A stretch of DNA of 64,000 nt from Cryptomeria japonica (Eukaryota > Streptophyta > Pinopsida > Cupressales > Cupressaceae): assembly GCF_030272615.1 (NCBI RefSeq), contig NC_081405.1, positions 308,488,014-308,552,013 of the forward strand, in the 5' to 3' direction. Numbering within the stretch: the first letter of the stretch is position 1; the number at the start of each line of letters is the position of its first letter. Of the stretch, positions 60,201-64,000 are shown one piece after another. Both the position numbers and the translations under genes were made by a program. The notes under the pieces are model-generated. The model did not search any database and was not told where the DNA came from. It saw only the letters and a program-made list of their open reading frames with translations.

Positions 60201-62727
60201 ATGGAGAGTATGTGTAGATTACAGATAATTGAACAGTGCCACTAAAAAAGATCACTTTCCACTACCTTCTGTAGATCAAGTACTAGACTCACTGTCTGGC
60301 AAAAGATATTTTTCCTTTTTGGATGGTTACAGTGGATACAATCAGATAAAAATTGCCCCTGAAGATCAAGATAAGACCACTTTTACCTATCCATGGGGAA
60401 CATTTGCTTATTCGGTCTTGCCTTTTGGCCTATGCAATGCGCCAACAACATTTTAGAGAGCAGTAATTAGTATCTTTGCTGATATATCTCATGAATGTAT
60501 GGAGATTTACATGGATGATTTCACTACCTATGGAGTCACATTTGAAGAAGCACTGGTAAATTTAGAAAAAGTATTGAAAAGGTGTAGAGAGCAAAATTTG
60601 TCTCTAAACAGTGAGAAATGTTTTCTAATGATGGAAGAAGGTATTGTTCTAGGTCATCATGTTTCAAAGAATGGAATTCAGGTCGACCCTGCTAAAATTG
60701 AAGTAATTCAGAATTTACAAACTCCTGCAAAATAGAAAGATGTCAGAAGTTTTCTTGGTCATGCAGGGTATTATAGAAGGTTTATAAAAGACTTCAGTAA
60801 AATTGCCAGTCCATTTTATGCTCTGTTAACAAAACATTCCCAATTTGAGTGGACAGAGGTTTGTGAAAAATCCTTCCTACAACTAAAGGACTTGCTTACT
60901 AAAGCCCCTGTTCTTCAAGATCCAAAATGGAATTTGTCTTTTCACATACATGCTGATGCTTCTGACTTTGGCATAGGAGCAGTTCTGAGTCAAAAAGAAA
61001 ATTCAATTGAACATGCTATTTACTTTATTAGCAAGAACCTTCAAGGTCCTGAGCTCAACTATACTGTCACAAAAAAGGAGTTGCTTGTAGTAGTGTATGC
61101 TTTGAATAAATTTAGGAATTATGTTACAGGTTATTAGATATTCGTCCATACTGACCATGCAACAATCAAGTATCTGATGAAAAAACCTGCCATCTCTGGT
61201 AGGTTGGCATGTTGGCTCCTATTGTTACAAGAGTTTGACATTACCATAATTGACAAACTAGGGAGAGCTAATGTTGTAGCTGACTTTTTATCAAGACTTC
61301 AATCAGCTACACCTGTTGAACATGAGATCATTGATGATAAGTTCCTAGATGAACACTTGTTCTCCATCATTACACATACACCCTGGTATGCAGACATTGC
61401 CAATTATCTAGCAGCAAACAGAATACCAGCCCACTTTTCTCCAAAAGAAAAGAAATTGTTAATAGAGAAAGGTTTTAACTTTTCCTGGATTACAAATAGT
61501 TTGTTTTATACTGGACCTGATCAAGTAATGCGAAGATGTGTAAGAGAAGATGAAACTTATGACATATTGCATGCTTTCCATGATGAACCATGTGGAGGAA
61601 ATTTTGCAGCAAAAAAAACATCAATGAAAGTTCTTACAACAGGGTACTACTGGCCAACATTACATAAGGATGATGTGGCCTATACAAGAAAATGTGACAA
61701 ATGCCAGCGTATGAGAAGATCAACTAAGTCCGATGAAATGCCACTATATCCGCAAATAATAGTCACCCCTTTTGATAAATGGAGGATGGATTTTGTAGGG
61801 CCAATTGATCCACCATCAAATGGAAAGTCATACATTCTAATTTGCACGGACTATGTAACAAAATGGGTCAAGATAAAAGCTATGACTCATGCCCGAGATA
61901 ACAAAGTTGTTGAATTTTTGTATGAACAAATTTTCACAAGATTTGGAGTTCCCAGAGAGCTTGTAACTGATCAAGGAGCTCAGTTTACGTCGAATCTAAT
62001 CACTGCACTAATGAATGACTATAAAATCAAATATAGGAAGTCCAGCCCCTATCACCCTCAAGCCAATGGTCAGGCGGAGGTAACAAATAGAGAAATTGAG
62101 GCAATCCTCACAAAGATAGTGCAGATCCATAGAAAATATTGGAGCAATAGACTTCCTGAAGCAATTTGGGCTTACAGAACTACATGGAAAACAACAACTG
62201 GGTTTACACCTTTTGAGCTGCTTTATAGGAAAACAACCATGTTACCCATAGAATTTGAACACAAAACTTTGAGGACAACTCTTGAACTCAATATAGACAT
62301 ATCTGAAGCATAGAAGGACCGTTTCCTGCAGTTAAATGCTTTGGATGAAATGAGAAAAGCTGCCCTGCAACATACAAAAGCAATCCAACAGCAAAGGAAG
62401 AAATGGCATGATTAGCACATCAAAACCAGGAAATTTTCTGCTGGAGATTGGGCTCTGTTATATGATTCCAGATATCAAGAAAACCAAGGTAAGCTCACAA
62501 CACGCTGGCTTGGCCCCTATGAAGTTGAAAATGTGTTCGACAATGGAGTTGTATAGCTAGTAACAATAGACCCAGCTCGCTTCAAATTGCTAGTGAATGG
62601 CCACCGACTCCGGTTGTACCACAAACCAGTCTCCAAGGAAGAATTCATGTAGCAGTTTGTTCAGGTTCCTCCCGCTACTCTTCCTGTAGCCAAAGGCTTT
62701 AGCCTTTCTCCTGCAGCGTTACCATAA
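57223..62727 (+). pseudogene. Element E gag-pol polyprotein, one frame with about 21 stops
   Basis: ATG 57223 (MHRRRRDALGRF) to TAA 62725-62727 is one frame of 1,835 codons with no shift. Gag spans 57223-58660 with a Cys-rich CPYCRQKKRDCRC (58117) and a Pro/Gln/Trp-rich tail. The gag-pol joint is LRSGTTLPAPKPP (58729). The protease reads VLIDLEAAINVM (59203; Gly of the D-x-G-A pattern is Glu). RT has FLDGYSGYNQI and YMDD (60508). RNase H has FHIHADASDFGIGAVLS (60937) and HTDHATIKYL. The integrase zinc finger has lost one His (CGGNFAAKKT). The core keeps Asp 61788, Asp 61969 and Glu 62077, with exact D-D-35-E spacing. No chromodomain. All premature stops sit at Gln- or Arg-compatible codons. 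Confidence 0.9.
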
Positions 62728-63383
62728 TTTTCAAAAAAAAAAAGCATGCCCATAATAAAGGTTTTCTTTTTTAAAAAGGAAACCCCTTTTTCTCCATTTT
62801 CATTTATCACCCCCATTTCACTTCTTTATCTTCCATCCATCCATCCCGTCACCCATCCACTTCATCTGTCCGCATCAACCTTAATTAAGATATCTTTCCC
62901 ACTTGTCAATTCATGCAGACGTCATCATCTTTCTTCACACGTACGTGCAATTATCAAAGGTATGCCATATCTTTTCTTATCGCATATTTGATTTATTTCA
63001 TTCTATTTATTTACTGCTATGCATATACCGGTCATTATTACCCAAATTTCTACCTGTTCTTTATGACATGTGAGGACACATGTCATACTTTAAGTAGGGG
63101 GCGGGGTAATCCATCTTTTAAAACTTGTCTTTTTGCCGCTGCCATAACTACAAAATAATCTTTCTTTAATACTTTTTTGGTACTTTCCAAATATGATGGC
63201 ATGTCCTTCTTTATTGCATGTTTTTCTCATAAATTACGATTAAGACTGCTTGTTCAAAAAGTTCATTTTTGGAAAAAGAAAGAAATGTGACGACACGAAA
63301 GAAGAAAAACCAGAGTAGAAAGGGAAGCAGAGAATTTGAATCTTCAACAAGGAATTGAGTTCAGCTAAAGGAAAACTACAAAC
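62728..63383 (+). other. Spacer between pol and the extra frame of element E
   Basis: A11 run near 62733, pyrimidine-rich tract, and a G-rich AGTAGGGGGCGGGGTAA near 63096. No coding signal. Confidence 0.5.
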
Positions 63384-64000
63384 ATGGGTGGTCAGTTGGT
63401 GCGACATGAGCCTATAGCTCATGAATTGTTATTGTAAAATTCGCAAGCAGTCCACGTATTCAGCCTCTGTGGATGGTTAAATTATTTCTTGAGCTTAAAT
63501 GATTTTGATGAGGAGGTTGCTGGAGAATTTTTGAGAACCCTTTCTGAAGAGGAAGCCACCGTATGGGGTCTAACGGTTGTTGCAACTGAAAACATAATTG
63601 CTGAAGTAATTGGGCTTTCAGCCGTTGGAGAAATTTTTCTTCAGACGCTGCAGCTGCAAGGACTGAGTTTTCAATGCCTATTGATGGACCTCTAGAAGTC
63701 TCCAAGCAGGGATGGAAGTGTGTATCATTGCCTCCTCCTTATTTAGAGTATGCTACTTACATAATCAGGTATTTAACCTGTGAAGGCCGTTTTTCCTATC
63801 TGCATTTTCATCATTTTAAATTATTGAGCCATATGAGGCATGGGTTAGTTATAAATGTTTTGAATTTCTTGTTAAATTTTTTAAAACAAACTGCCCACGG
63901 AACTCAACAAGGGAAAGATAATTCTGTTGCTCATCATGGCCTTATTAAATTACTGATTGAGCGCTCTTTGAGGGATGTCTCACCTCTCTCCTGGCAACAA
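63384..64000 (+). pseudogene. Extra ORF after pol in element E (partial)
   Basis: ATG 63384 opens a frame with a stop 17 codons later. It then reads SLNDFDEEVAGEFLRTLSEE and TVVATENIIAEVIGLSAVGE, and shifts frame near 63632. The shifted frame runs open to the window edge with YIIRYLTCEGRFSYLHFHHF and AHHGLIKLLIERSL. Non-polymerase frames in this position are known from Athila/Tat Gypsy elements. The pattern (TV..V..T..II.EV.GL..GE, then GR.S..H.HHF.LL.H, then H.GLI) parallels the minus-strand frame at 51.5-53.3 kb. Not an envelope-like protein as far as visible. Function unknown. Confidence 0.6.

Larger units (their letters stand above)
55787..64000 (+). mobile_element. Ty3/Gypsy element E (Athila/Tat-like), right end outside window
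   Basis: 5' LTR 55787-57101, a PBS of the TGGCGCCGTTGCCGGGGA type, gag-pol 57223-62727, a spacer and an additional frame to the window edge. No second copy of the LTR start TGATGAGCTTAAAATATG occurs before 64000, so the 3' LTR lies beyond. It sits inside the LINE RT; the five bases before it (GGGTT, 55782-55786) should recur after its 3' LTR. The PBS, the LRSG motif at the gag-pol joint, the absence of a chromodomain and the extra ORF point to the Athila/Tat side of Gypsy. Confidence 0.85.

Noticed and set aside
57223-62727. Reassigned genetic code (TAA/TAG as Gln) as the reason for the Gln-type stops
   Set aside because: The expansin-like gene uses standard codons and ends with TGA, plant nuclei use the standard code, and TGA at Arg positions would not fit such a code.
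57223-62727. Organellar DNA with U-to-C edited stops
   Set aside because: The content is nuclear LTR retrotransposons with target duplications; no organelle genes are present.
1-64000. tRNA, rRNA, CRISPR or bacterial operon features
   Set aside because: No cloverleaf with A/B boxes, no rRNA blocks, no regularly spaced repeat-spacer array. The tRNA-like matches are PBS sites of LTR elements.
63384-64000. Envelope-like protein in element E
   Set aside because: No signal peptide, fusion-like stretch or transmembrane anchor is visible in the part present; the pattern matches the other non-polymerase frame in the window instead.

Overview
This is nuclear DNA from a large-genome land plant, probably a seed plant and possibly a conifer. 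One gene with plant GT-AG introns sits among layered, decayed Ty1/Copia and Ty3/Gypsy LTR retrotransposons and LINE pieces. The lineage is inferred from TE load and style only; no marker gene fixes the species. Layout: 1-400 is a LINE fragment (-). 1463-2611 is an intact five-exon expansin-like B gene (+), the only gene that looks functional. 2.7-5.9 kb is AT-rich spacer with a hairpin and degenerate tandem repeats. 5921-18398 is Copia element A, which carries a second Copia element B (9325-16625) inserted in its protease region. 18.4-25.2 kb is G-poor sequence with no recognisable gene. A solo LTR of the family-C type (25221-34773) is split by element D (26021-34335), a young LTR element without polymerase that carries an antisense plant-mobile-domain reading frame. 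36398-42750 is Copia element A2, a coding relative of A. 43304-50379 is Copia element C. 50.4-51.4 kb is T/A-rich simple sequence. 51.5-55.8 kb holds, on the minus strand, an unfamiliar retroelement-associated reading frame and a LINE. From 55787 to the right edge runs Gypsy element E, inserted into the LINE reverse transcriptase; its 3' LTR lies outside the window. How the parts relate: A and A2 share LTR, leader and tail sequence, but A has lost integrase, reverse transcriptase and RNase H and has Asp-rich coding sequence instead, so it looks like a non-autonomous partner of A2-type elements. B and C are Sirevirus-like Copia elements, with 1.2-1.5 kb LTRs and repeated AAAGGGGGAG polypurine motifs before the 3' LTR. 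D has no visible gag-pol and would have needed enzymes in trans. LTR-pair similarity estimated by eye is about 97% for D, 92-93% for A2 and B, 91% for A and 88-90% for C; this agrees with the nesting order B-in-A. Most notable signals: (1) nearly every premature stop in E, A2 and C is TAG/TAA where Gln fits or TGA where Arg fits, and E keeps one frame over 1,835 codons; (2) a similar non-polymerase domain appears twice, after E's pol and on the minus strand beside the LINE; (3) D has its antisense PMD frame, 13-residue tandem repeats and a dispersed TCGTACGA palindrome; (4) A has the Asp-rich replacement. No tRNA, rRNA, CRISPR or bacterial-type feature was seen.
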